A stretch of DNA of 64,000 nt, from the NCBI GenBank assembly GCA_036345935.2, contig JADWOT020000008.1, positions 5,869,114-5,933,113 of the forward strand, given 5' to 3'. The stretch is from Taenia hydatigena (taxonomy: Eukaryota > Platyhelminthes > Cestoda > Cyclophyllidea > Taeniidae). Positions within the stretch are counted from its first letter, which is position 1, and the number at the start of each line of letters is the position of its first letter. The notes beneath the pieces were generated by a model. That model ran no database searches. It was not told where the DNA came from and saw nothing but the letters and a program-made list of their open reading frames with translations. Positions 25,501 through 36,881 of this stretch are shown piece after piece. The position numbers were made by a program, and so were the translations under genes.

Positions 25501-28500
25501 TTCAAGCGAAGAGGGCTGAATCGGACGTGAGTACTTCTTATTAATGCATGGCCAAACCTCTATGAAAATTTCCGTAAAGCGATTTCACCTCTCGATCTGT
25601 TCTTTCATCGTTGAGGCGTTGGGCGCTCATGTAGTAGTCTCATGCTCCAACGATCTACTAAGCTCACTTATTGGATTGACGTTTCCGGAAGACAAGTTCT
25701 TGTACTTGCTTTGCGTTCGAATCAAATGTGGAATGTCAAAATCAGCTCTTGGTTGCAACCGGAACCTGTATCACAGGGAAGGCGACTGCCTCATTCTAAT
25801 AAAAGGTGTGCTCATGCCACTAAAAGTCCAATTTACTATTTTCCTTAGAATAAGAATATCTGGTGTTTCTTTTATCATTCATTTCATATCAATCATTTTC
25901 GATTTGTAGCATGAGTTTTAAAATGATCCTCCTTTGACCTATATTAGATAGGTTTGTTAGATACAAAAGCGGATCAATCTTTGCGTCTTGCTTTTGTCAA
26001 GACGAAAGATGTTAACTTACTTAGATGCTCTATTAATTATTTTAAGTGAATCTGAGTATAGTGCATCACCAAAGACCAACCGTGGAGGCTGTGCTACTTC
26101 CATTTAATAGTTCCTGCGATAGGGCCTCCATACCAACTGAGTGACGCTACGATAAATGCTAGAGTGTCAGTCGATTTGAGTACACAAAACTGCCATATAC
26201 AGTCATACGCGTTGTAATGGATCTCAGCTCGATGCATTGGTAATCTTAGACAAAGAAAATCAACGTTTTGCCTCTTGAAGAGCACAGTGATTAATAACAT
26301 TTGCGAGCGCGAAGTAGGAAATCACTGACAATTCAAATAGTTACTTAACCAATTCTATATTGGTTTCTTTGAGTGTTTACAACATTCCATACCTTCAACC
26401 CATATTGCTTTTCCTTCAGTTACTAAATAAGTGCCTTCCAGTGCTGCTCGTTTTCCAGAAGACAAGTTCTCTCTTGCTCTTAATTTGACAAATGGCCATA
26501 CCTTTGCCAGACAATTGAGTACATCCTTTTGTGTTTTAGGATGAGACGTTTGTGTGCATTTTTAGTGGAACCAAGATTTGGTGCAGAATTTATGCCGCAA
26601 TTTAAGTAGCAACTGAAAAGCACGAGTCATCTACTGTGTTAGATACAGCGATAGAGGCTACACTTATCGAGTTGTTAACACATTTTGGAAAAAGTTTTGT
26701 TTTTGCGGCTGATCCCGATGTACAACGTCTTTGAAAATACGTTCTACAATTGTGAAAAGCCCTTTTAACCTCAAATAAGATGTTGATTAATGGTGGCCAA
26801 CTCAGACACAGATGAGTGTCGTGCAGGTGTAGTCGGAGTCTTTAATAAAGCCTCTTGGGGTGAAATCGTAACTGTGACAACATGATGTAGTCCTTTTCGT
26901 CTCTTATCGACAGAGTTTGTCCATTGACAGGTTTGGGCTCTGAACCGGTACTATTGCGCCTAAATTCTTGAAATGTAGAGCCGTTTACACGGTTCTTTGT
27001 AAAGAGTAGAGCTTTTGCCTTCTCGACTTGATCACTTATAATTAGCATTCAAGTCATTAGTGCAGCTTTGGCTACTATATTTGAATCACATTTCTTAACA
27101 ATGGCCACTTACGGGTGGTAGTGAAGTTACGATTTAATACCAAAACTGCCTCTGGAATGTGAAAACTTTAATTTGAGCTAGATGGGAATTCCCCCGGCCT
27201 TTATTCTTATGGTTAACCCTTTCATTCATCACAGCTCTTCAAAGGTGTTGACGGAGATAACATCGCTTTCCATGGTGATGAGCGGAACGTGTTTTTAAAC
27301 TTAGACTTTTTAATCTCTGATTCGTGCCTGGTTGGAATACTTGAGAAAAAAGAGAGGGCTGAAAATGAGTGCATTAGGCTTATGAAGATTCGAGAAACAA
27401 TGATGAGAGCGCAAGCCTCACTTAATCTGGGTAATGGCTCTGCCCCTCATTAGACATCTCACGGTTATGGAAATCCGTTCATGCTTCCTAAGAGGTGCTT
27501 TTCTCTCCAGGTCTACACACAGGGCAAAATAATCCCGGAGAATCTCCTAGCCTACATTGCCTTTTGTGTGGTCACCGCGCTGGAGTACCTGCGAAAGGAC
27601 CTCGTGACTATGCACCGCGATGTCAAGCCCTCCAACATCCTCATTGACCGCGCCGGACACGTGAAGGTTCGTTGGCACTCCTCCAATCCAATTGTTGTTT
27701 AATCATCTTGCCGAGACGATGAAATGCGCTCCCGCTCCTTGTTTCTTAAAGCACTTGTATGCATGGGTCTCTGAGTGATAGGGCTCAAGTAAACGAAAAT
27801 CTTGAGAAAATACCCCTCTTTCATCATTTTACATCTTAATGATTCATTCATTTGTAGCACTTATTTTGTGTTACTACCCATAATTATTGAAATACGCCTC
27901 TTTAGAAGTAATTAGTTGATTTTAAAAAAATTTAACCTTATTTTCTTGAACCTTATTTTCTTGAACAGAGAGATTTTATGGTGTTAGAAATGGATTTGCC
28001 CTTAAAAGGACGATGCAGATATCGACACATGCGCATGTGCACCCTCTCGATGCTCATCCTACACATTAGTGCCTGTGTACTAAGGTTTCATCGGGTTAAC
28101 CTTTTTCCACATCCAAATACTATACCAAGACATGCATAAAGTGCGGCTTCCTTCTACTTCTTTGGTTAGCACTTATAATTTGTCTGTAAACTCGTAGTTA
28201 GTGCATTCAGTGAGAAGTCATCGTAATTTTCGAAGGAGAGCAACTGAAATATTACGATCTCATTGGAATGCTGATGTACTTATCCCAATCTTAATCACAC
28301 TCATTGTTCACACGCGCACATCTCTATTACTTCATTTGCTATGCATTATAATCTAGAGACCTTAAATCCTACCCTCCTCCAGCCTGTCACCACCTGATTT
28401 AACTGTTACCTTGACCAAGACTTCCGCTTCATGGTCAATTTTAAGGGAAAATTAATGAATACTTCCTAAATTCTATTCAAAGAAGCCGAGAATAATTAGC

Positions 28501-31500
28501 CGAATTTGAAGCCTTATTGAACTTATTTTGATGCTTTTTAATCACAGTTATGTGTGTATTGGTATTAGTTTATCAAATTCTTCCCGCCGCGAAGGTTTGC
28601 GACTACGGCGTGTCGGGCGAGTTGAAGAACTCCATGGCCCAGAGCAATACAGGCACCTGTCGCTACATGGCACCCGAGCGCATCGATCCCAGCCGCAGCG
28701 CCGGTGGTGGTTTTCGTATTCAAGCGGATGTCTGGAGTCTGGGGCTCACGCTTCTCGAACTGGCCACTGGTAAACATCCCTACGAGAGCTTCGTCAATCA
28801 GTTTGAACTTCTCAAACACGTAAGTCATCTGCGCGTTTTCTCCACTCTGTAGATTGAGTTTCCAGTTTCTTAGTCGCTTTAGTCATCCTTCAGTTCCTTG
28901 TTTGCAACCCTTGTTCTGACCGTTTTCTTGATTCTTGCCTTGTGGTGAGGATTTGTGACGCTGGTATGCTGTTTGCAGTGCCGCACATTTAGTATCATGC
29001 ATAATTAAGGCTGCAGTCAACGCATCTCATTTTAAACGTCAGTGTAGTAGTAGTAAGTCTTTATATCCTCCGGGTGGCGTAAAATGTGTCTTAATAACTA
29101 GACTGTCTCGAGTCAGGGCTTCTTATTCTAGCATGGATGCGACTCACTGGTCCGTATGCTTCTCACGTCAACTTTCTTTCATGATAACCATCCGTAATTA
29201 AATCAATTTTAAGTGAAAACGCTTTTATTATCATTCAGTTGTCTATTCTCCTATTTTTCTGCTATTTGGGGAACCTCTGTTTCTTGGACTTGACCTGTTA
29301 CTGTGATGGTTTTCATTTGTGAACAAATCCGATATGGGTGACCATTACGTTGATCGGTCTCATACCATTTCCCTTTTTGCGGATCTCCGTGGTTTTAAGC
29401 TCCCTACGTACTAGCTGGTTGATTCATCCCTTCCCAGGAATTGTTGAATACGCTCAGCAGGATAAAGTGCCTAAAATTGTACTGTCTGAGTTACCTTTTG
29501 GGGATGCCCCTAATTCCTAGGTGTTTGCAAATAGCTTTGTCATCATGGTGGAAGGTATGCATGACTACTCGAAACGTGGGCGATATTGTGACCGACTTGC
29601 TACATATCATTATGCGCATTAGCACAAGCATCACACTACAGCTATCGAGTTTGTTTGTTATCATTCCTGACTCACCTTGCCTAAAACCGAATTCGCAGCT
29701 CTTATTCGTATATCAGTAATATCTTAACGTTATTTGAATTTCCAACTAAATCTTTTCAAAATGCCAGAAATGAAATTCGAGTCTTTCGTACATTGCGTTT
29801 ACAGCAAGTAATGTTTATGTCATACGTGAAAATAAACTTCTCCCGTCTGGTATCCAGTGAACGTTGGGATATTTAGATTTGACTTTTACCGCGATCTCGT
29901 AGAAATACCCTACTGGAGCATTTAGTCTGTGTAACCTTAGCAGCCGCAGGTGTCTGTGGTTGTTTCGCAGGTGCTATTAGTCCTGCAGTGCCACGTCAAT
30001 GTAAGATCATAGTCTTATCCCAACACTGAAGCATCCAAGGCGAGCAAATCTTGTTGCGATCACTTCCCCCAACTAATCCGTTTTTCCCTGAAAGTCGACC
30101 GTGAACCTGACATTGCTTATTTAAACCCAGGGGTTCCCCTCACTTATGCATGAAATAATGTAAATATTCGGTCTACTGTCATGTTATTTCCACCAATTTT
30201 TTGTGCTTTCGGTTATTCCATTCACGCCTCTAACCTTTACTTATCATCCCACGTCTTATAAATTGTTTATGGGGATTTCCGCTGCACCGCGTCACCTGAT
30301 GTGGGGATTCAAAGGTTAAAAAATTAAATGGAAATTGACATTAAGACATCTACTTTTAATTCAAAATATGCAATTGTCTGGTATATTTCCTGCCTGCCTT
30401 TGAGAGTATCAGCAGTCTTGAAAGCTTATTTTACTGAGAACTGGACTTCCGTGAATCAGAACTTCCAGCATCTGTTCGGTGATTTTGTCTTGTGACTAAA
30501 ATGAGATGGCCATCTCCACCATCGGTGGTGAATGTCCACGCGCCTACTTCATAGGGTGTTATTGCTAAAGTTTAAAGAACCTAAAAGTCATCCTACTTAC
30601 TTTCGTTGTTGGCGGGGTGTTCACCTTTTTCTACTGCTTTGGTGGTCGTCGGGATCCCACAGTTAAACGATACATTCAAGTTTGCTCCCATGTAACGGTG
30701 CGAAAGGAAGTTCATTCTCCCACAAAGAAAGTCATAACTGGTGCTACCGGTAGGTCCCTCTTGGGAGGCAACAGCTCGTGCATTTTCACGACTACGAAGA
30801 GGCTCTTTTGTTGTTTAACCTTACTTGATGATAGTCTTTCCCTCCCCTGCCTACATATGAGGCTTCTAATGGTTTGATAAAACAAATGGAGCAAAATGCT
30901 TCGTGATTTTGTCCCAGTCCCTGAAATGCTTTAAATATGCACTGGATTCTCACATTTTCGTTAAGAAAATGAAACGATAATGAAACTTGATACATTTGTC
31001 GTGTTTTGCTGCCATGACTGAGTGACTATTCGTCGTCATATATGGTGCTACACTATCCCCTCTACTAACTGTCTATGAATGAGTGTTAAGACTAATCACT
31101 CACATTAAGTAGAAGTGACAATTTCCCTGTGACCTTTCCTACATATGCTTTACTGTAGCCTAAAAGTCACCCCTGGACACTATGATGCAAACGAACCGTC
31201 GATCTGAATTTAGTGGATTCTATTATTGCAGCATTGTGTGCAGTGACAATATGAATCATGATGGTATATATTTATGCTGCCATTCTCTGTAATAGCTGAG
31301 CACCTCAAAAATCTCAACAATCGAAGTCACAACTCCACTGCCTATGGCGTATCCCCCAACTTCTTGTTATAGATTTGAAAAAGAGGTTCATGCTAGAAAT
31401 CCGTGGGAGATTCTGATTTCCGAACTCAGCCACAGTGACGCATTTGATGAGTTTGAATAGCACTTCCCATTTGTGGGGTGGTATCTGAATTTGAACTCTA

Positions 31501-32374
31501 TTTTGCATGACCGTCCTTTTGGAGGATCGTTTGTCAAAACGCCCATCGAATGGCAACAATGGTGACCCGAAGACTACGACCTAATCCCATCCATGCCATT
31601 CACTGTTTTTTTTTTTTATTTTAACACTTACTTACCGCCTATCGGGAGCATTTTCAATGTAAAACATGAAAGACATAGAATTTCCAACTAATACCGAGAC
31701 TTGGCTGTTTTCTCATCGCTGGTAGACTATTTTGCTCAATGTACTGATCATTTTTAAGAAACAAAAATTCGGAATGGTTATCAAAGTTTGAGTTGCCGCA
31801 AACTCTAACATCTCGGTGCTGTCCTTGCTTTTGAATAAGCTCCTTTAAAGGCGTGCGGAAGGGCTGGAGGACTAGTGTCCGAGCTCCTGATCGTCGAATC
31901 ACGGGACTGCCACAATTCTGCGTCACAATGTCTCTACAAACTGGGATTCAACTTGTCCACTATATCATCCACTATGCTGGAGATGGTGTGATGCACTTGA
32001 ATTCCAGGGACAGTCTTTACTTTCATGTATCCTAGATTTCTCCAGAAGGTGTCATGTTTATCTGGGACGTTATTTTTGCAAATTTAACGAATGCTCAAGT
32101 GGCGTATCATACTTCATGGCGATGTGCGGACTGAGGGTGTTTGATGATGGTAATGTGGTTATAGGTGGTTCACGAGGCACCGCCAAACGTACCAGAATCG
32201 GTGCCCTACTCGCAGGACTTTCGGGACATAGTGTCGCAGTGTCTGGTAAAGGAGGAGTCCTCTCGCGCCAACTACCTGCGTCTCCTCGATTCACCCTTCC
32301 TCCGCAGTGTCTGTGTGGAACGCGACGCACCCCTCATGGCCCAATTTGTCTCTTCCATTCTCGATCACCATTGA
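22577..32374 (+). CDS. MAP kinase kinase of MKK3/MKK6 type
   Basis: Dual-specificity kinase expected to phosphorylate p38 on Thr-Gly-Tyr. Five exons (22577-22754, 24931-25178, 27511-27666, 28595-28819, 32165-32374) give 338 aa (human MKK6 334). Seen: N-terminal docking-type RRIPGVILP; glycine loop GRGEYARV (61-67); Lys82 in FAVKRLP; hinge-region VVMELMDDSLDKF as in MKK3/6; HRDVKPSN (177-184); DYG at 197-199 in place of DFG; activation-loop Ser207 and Ser211 in NSMAQS; YMAPERIDP; DVWSLGLTLLELATG; C-terminal FVSSIL like the MKK3/6 tail. MELMDxSLDKF and NMRT-like VSMRTSTCP favour MKK3/6 over MKK4/7. Introns are large (2.2, 2.3, 0.9 and 3.3 kb), unlike neighbouring genes. The start is the first in-frame ATG. 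Convergent with the candidate gene and DNAJC3 to the right. Confidence 0.93.
22755..24930 (+). other. Intron 1 of the MKK gene
   Basis: 2.2 kb GT...AG intron, AT-rich. Overlapping open frames at 23579-24060 have no recognisable motif and look like chance. Confidence 0.5.
25179..27510 (+). other. Intron 2 of the MKK gene
   Basis: 2.3 kb GT...AG intron. Open frames (for example 25544-25909) are unrecognised. I see no mobile element or repeat. Confidence 0.5.
27667..28594 (+). other. Intron 3 of the MKK gene
   Basis: 928 nt intron separating the catalytic-loop exon from the DYG exon. It contains a 15-bp head-to-tail duplication at 27934-27963 and nothing else notable. Confidence 0.5.
27934..27963. 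repeat. Tandem duplication of a 15-mer
   Basis: The 15-mer AACCTTATTTTCTTG occurs twice head to tail, followed by AAC. Two perfect copies inside an MKK intron; probably replication slippage. Confidence 0.85.
28820..32164 (+). other. Intron 4 of the MKK gene
   Basis: 3.3 kb GT...AG intron. Short open frames on both strands are unrecognised; there is a poly-T run near 31608-31618. Nothing else is seen. Confidence 0.5.
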
Positions 32375-32634
32375 CTCACTCCTCTTCACCTCTCCCCTCC
32401 TCCTGAAGACAATCACATTTGTCTCTTCCTCTCCGTCTCTCCCCATCTCTCTACCGCCGACTCGCTCTCAATTCGGCTGTAGCTGCAGCGAGAGTACTCC
32501 AGCGCCTTTTTTATTCCTCCTCCTCCTTCCCCCTGGTCCTGAAATCAAACTCCTATCCTGTCAGTTAACTAAGTAAGCACTTAATTGTGATGCAGTATAG
32601 TCTTGAGGGCTGCCTTCTTCACCTTAAAAAGAGT

Positions 32635-33224
32635 CTAGTGAGTGGAGTGCGGGAAATTATTATTTGGAACTGTAATATCTTCCATGGCGCGTAATTGGTC
32701 AATGTCTAGGTTTGAAGTTGGAATGGACCTCTTCACAACTATGATGGAAGACAGGCCGAAGCTAGAGTAGCATTCGACAGAATTCAACATCATCCATTTT
32801 GTTGGAATAAAATCAGTTATTTCATAATTCTCCCGATGGGGAAGCCTTAATGGAATCAAAATGGGAATTCCCCTTTGAATTCCCAGCACATAGGGGAGCG
32901 AACGACACGATTCGAGCTCCCTTACGTGTTCCAAATCAATGAACGTACTCGTTGGTTGCGCTTAAGTTGGGACACATCGTTTTCCAGTCTTGATTTAAAG
33001 CGCTTGAGGGATTGCTTCTTTACTGATCGTGACTGCCTGATGCAGAACACGACGCGAGGTCAAATACACAAAAGCTAGAGCAGCAAAACCCATATTCACA
33101 AGCTATGCATTCCATCAGTGGCCAGACCAGTGTGCCCCCGTTTCCAATAGATGTGACAAGGTGTAGTCTTGAGAGGTGCGTCCTCACATCCCTTGTTGAG
33201 GCATCTGACACCCCTTCGCTGGGA
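32635..33224 (-). CDS. Unrecognised multi-exon gene (partial model)
   Basis: Not recognised. On the minus strand two exons join well: 32926-33036 (begins QSRSVKKQSLKRFKSRL) and 32635-32845 (begins LPHRENYEITDFIPTKW), with an 80-nt GTAAGG...AAG intron that restores frame, ending HSTH-stop. A possible upstream exon runs from an acceptor at 33225 and includes VRTHLSRLHLVTSIGNGG, but its donor is weak and the start is missing. The product would have a basic, coiled-coil-like segment (SRLENDVSQLKRNQRVRSL) and a short hydrophobic-aromatic C-terminus. It lies between the convergent MKK and DNAJC3 genes and could be a small nuclear or cytoskeletal protein. A chance model cannot be excluded. Confidence 0.4.
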
Positions 33225-33896
33225 CTAAGCAGCAACCAGAAGAGTTGTCCTTAACCTAAGCATGTCATTCATTCATTGGGACTTGGATAGTTTTTGCCTT
33301 GACATGAATTAGAATGCAGTGGAGGTAAACAACTCGAAGACTGGCTATTAAAAATGGTGACAAAAAAACAATGGGAAGGTATGAAATGGGTGGGATTAAC
33401 TAGGTGTTTGCCATCGGGTTAAGCTAGCAACTAATGAATCATCAAGCATAATTGTCGAGTTGAAAACCCTCGGGGGAAAAGGATTTAGCATCACGCACTC
33501 AGGCGGGAGGACGAAACCCAATTCAACCACCTTGAAATTGCAATAAAAGAAGCTGGTTCGTCTGGACCCACACAAAAGTGCCGCAGCTCACTAATAGCCC
33601 ATCAATCATCCGTATAGTAACCTTTCAAAGCGCATTGAAAGCCGACAACCATGTTGAATTGCTGTTAGACTACCAACAACAAAACTTCAAAAAAAAAAGC
33701 TACAAAACTCAAACTAATTGGCTTCTAAAGTAGAATCTAGCTAATTAGGACATTTCTTGGTAAAAACCATAATTGTAGCATGCATGAAGGAGGGCCACCA
33801 TTCTTATTTTTATGTACAAACAAAATATGAAAAGTATCATACTTTACAGAGAGGAAACCAAAGGGAAAGACTTGGCAGAATGGCCAGTCAAGGGAG
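33225..33896. other. Intergenic, downstream of DNAJC3
   Basis: About 670 bp after the DNAJC3 stop (that gene runs leftwards). It is AT-rich with no open frame or motif that I can support; it may include the start of the candidate gene to its left. Confidence 0.35.
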
Positions 33897-36117
33897 TTAG
33901 CCAAAGTGGAACTCGAAATGCCCACCGCCAGCTCCGAAGGGATCGAAATTGTGGAAATTGAATCCGAAAGGTCCTGAACTTGTGAAGAATTGGTGCCCAT
34001 GGCCAAAGCCCTCTCCAGTCTGAAAGGAACTGCGAGCTTGGGCCTCAGGGTCTTTGGGATCAACGCCACTATCGAATAGAGCCCGCATTTCTACAGAAGA
34101 GTCACAAACACCCACTCATTCTACCCGAAGTTGGTTCATTTTTGCAATCTCTAAATGGCTAAGTGGCGTAAACGGGGAAAGAACCAGCGTTGGATACCAT
34201 GGAAGTTATAAACCTAGTCTCAAGTGCTACTTACTCTTATCTAGTAGAACCTCACGAGCATCGTTGATATCAAGGAAGCGTTTCTCAGCGGCCTTTTTCT
34301 GCTCCTCGTCGGGAAACCGATCTGGATGATTTTTGCCAGCGAGTTCTCGATACGCCTGACTTATCTCCTTGTCACTGGCCGTTCGCTTTACACCCAAAAT
34401 TTTGTAGTAATCGCGTTTACCACTCGAAGATTTGAGATTTTTCACGTTTTTCAGACCTTTCAAAGCTTGTTGATTGTCCTGCTCCAGTTTCAGTGCCTCT
34501 TTATACTCTGCTTCCGCTATACGTAGCAGTTAAACAAAGGAGACAAATGAGGACCCTCAGGAGCCCGAGAGCATCTATCGAAAAGCTCCTTGATTATTCT
34601 TGCATATGTAAAAGGACATTAACGGCATCCCAGTAGACAAATATTTTTTGCTAACGCTTTAGTAGTGTTCAAGCTCAGTAACGGATTGGCATTCGCCAAC
34701 GCATATCAATAAATTTCGCTAATCTCGTGACTAAAAGGTCGAGTGAAAAATAAAACAGCAACAAGCCGACATAAAATAATCACGGGGACACTGACATAAC
34801 TTCTAGGTGAAAGACAAGTTTTTGAGGGCATGCGATATCATGAAGAGTGAACAAAAAAACATTACCTTCGTCATACTTGTTAAGATTGATATAGGCTTCA
34901 GCTTTATCCAAATGCGGATCGACGGATTTTGACATACGAGAGATAACGTAGTCACAAGCCTCCAGTGAATTTTCAGGATCAGACTGAAAAGCAGAACCTT
35001 TGTAAATTGAAGAACTGGGAGGTTAGGCAACCAACATCATGGGGGTGACACGTACCCTTGCGCCACAGCGACAAATAAGTACTTTGCCCTGTAGCACATA
35101 CTCTGGATTGCCACCTTCAAGTTCCAAAATGCGTCGAGCCTGTGGTAGACATTTACTCCACTTTTCCGATTGGGCATTGTTTTGTGCATCTTCAATAGCC
35201 TTTGCCAGAACCCTAACTTTTGCATAGTGAGCGCGACAACCCTTGTCATCAGGATCAAGTCGAAGACAGCTACGGATTTCCTCAAGAGATCTGGTCGCAA
35301 GACCAGCCTCGTACATCAGCACAGACACCCGAAGCATCCCCTCGCGATTGTCACTAATCATATGAACGCTCTCACGAAGTTCCTCTATGCCCTAAGCGCT
35401 TTGAAGTGACGGAATTTTCAAAAACATACCCTGATATGGTCACCGGTTTTAATGTTACACAATGCACGCATCTCATGAAGTTCACTGCTTGATGTGATGG
35501 TTTTCATTACGTAATCCAATAGGGGAAGTGCCTCTGAGTAGCGTCCTTCTGAATACAAAAGCTTCGCGTGATCTATATTCGCTTCCATATCACTGATGTC
35601 ATTTAAAAGCTTTTGTGTATCGTCATCGGTAGATTTCTATGGTTCTATTAGTAACATTTCAAATAGCCAACGCACCAGTATTAATAAGTCTGCTTGAGCT
35701 TCTTTCAAATTTCCGAGTTTAAGGTTGATCTTCGCCCTCTGTTTGTAGGCCTAGAGCGAAATTACCAATAAAGTACACACTACCAGAACGTAGCCGGGAT
35801 TAAGTGAAACCGTTTTGTCAATATCGGGCAAGGCAGATCTCAGCTTGCCCATGGCAATGTAAGCGGTTGCTCTTCTATAACGAGCCATATAATTATTTGG
35901 GTCAGCTTCTACAGCCTCTGAATACAGGTCGAGGGCTTGTTTCAGCTTTCCATTTCCCAGGAAAATTGTTCCCTGTGAGAGCAGTGATTCTACTGTTTGG
36001 CTGCTCTCTGACACAAAACAATAAACTAAAGCATTGTCACAATAATAATTACATACACAAAAGGATGAAACATCTCAGTGGACTAAGCGGGTGCACCGGA
36101 CGGCAAACCTTATGCAT
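33897..36117 (-). CDS. DNAJC3: DnaJ homologue subfamily C member 3 (p58IPK), ER co-chaperone
   Basis: ER-lumen co-chaperone of BiP: TPR repeats bind unfolded protein and a C-terminal J domain stimulates HSP70 ATPase. Eight exons (36057-36117, 35784-36025, 35676-35750, 35430-35636, 35056-35391, 34866-34983, 34235-34516, 33897-34090) give 504 aa, equal to human. Residues 1-25 form a signal peptide (hydrophobic core FILLFYCF); a 31-nt intron cuts it and must be removed to obtain it. TPR stretches include [23 protein letters not shown] and [14 protein letters not shown]. The J domain starts at [12 protein letters not shown] (380-391) with HPD at 410-412; the tail is Gly/Phe rich and ends FHFG (human FHFN). 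Introns 1-4 are 31, 33, 39 and 38 nt. The start was chosen because it gives the signal peptide; a GTG at 36014 is not a start. No KDEL is present, as in the family. Confidence 0.95.
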
Positions 36118-36881
36118 GATTTGTGGTTACAATGCTGGATACCTCGGCCAATCCAGTACAAGTCTGTGTGTCTACGCTTAATTGGATGTAGTTCAACAAA
36201 TAAACAAGGGAAGGTTATGGTAAGCACAACCATAATATTTTACTTCGTTTGTGTCCTTTAACAAAAGAAAAGTTAAGTTTGTTATGTTTACATAGCGTAA
36301 TCTTTAGAGTTTTATTTAAAGATTTTAGTCTGCCGAGTTGATTGAAATTAGTCCTTTGCTTACTTGGTCAATGAGAATCTTAGATGGTTTAAATGGCTTT
36401 ATCAATGTCGGAGCGGTGGCATGCTAGTATTTTTGGTTTAAACCGCATCGGCCTATCTTTGTTTGCCACTTCATAATGTCATACACTTTCAAGGGATTTT
36501 GCATATTGGTCTCCAGGTGATTGAGATTTTATGCAGTGTTTATTCATGTGTTTGGCTTCCCATAACTTCAGCCCTTGCATATTGTGAGCCCACTTCACGT
36601 GGTGGACTTCGGGTCATGATAACAATCCCCCGCATTTCTGCGTATCGCCCATGACCTCTCCCGCAACACGTTGCTCACTACGAGTTTCACCTGACATTCG
36701 AGACTCTTCAGTGGACTAAAATATCCATTCGTTCTCTCTGACGAATGACTCACCCCCAGTTGCCATTTAAGTCAAATTCCCCTACGCACATCACGGCCGC
36801 ATCTCGCCAAGACTTTGAGACGCCACTTAGACCGATCAAAGCCGGACTTCGTCACAAAGCAATTCGTAATGCTACACGAAA
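36118..36881. other. Gap between METTL13 stop and DNAJC3 start
   Basis: Both genes run leftwards; this 764-bp stretch should hold the DNAJC3 promoter and the very short METTL13 3' end. A plus-strand open frame at 36745-37020 lies largely antisense to METTL13's last exon and is not credible as a gene. Confidence 0.4.

Noticed and set aside
32116..32576. Alternative frames over the last MKK exon
   Set aside because: Shadows of the real exon; the chosen frame (VVHEAPPNVPES to FVSSILDHH) matches MKK3/6 C-termini.
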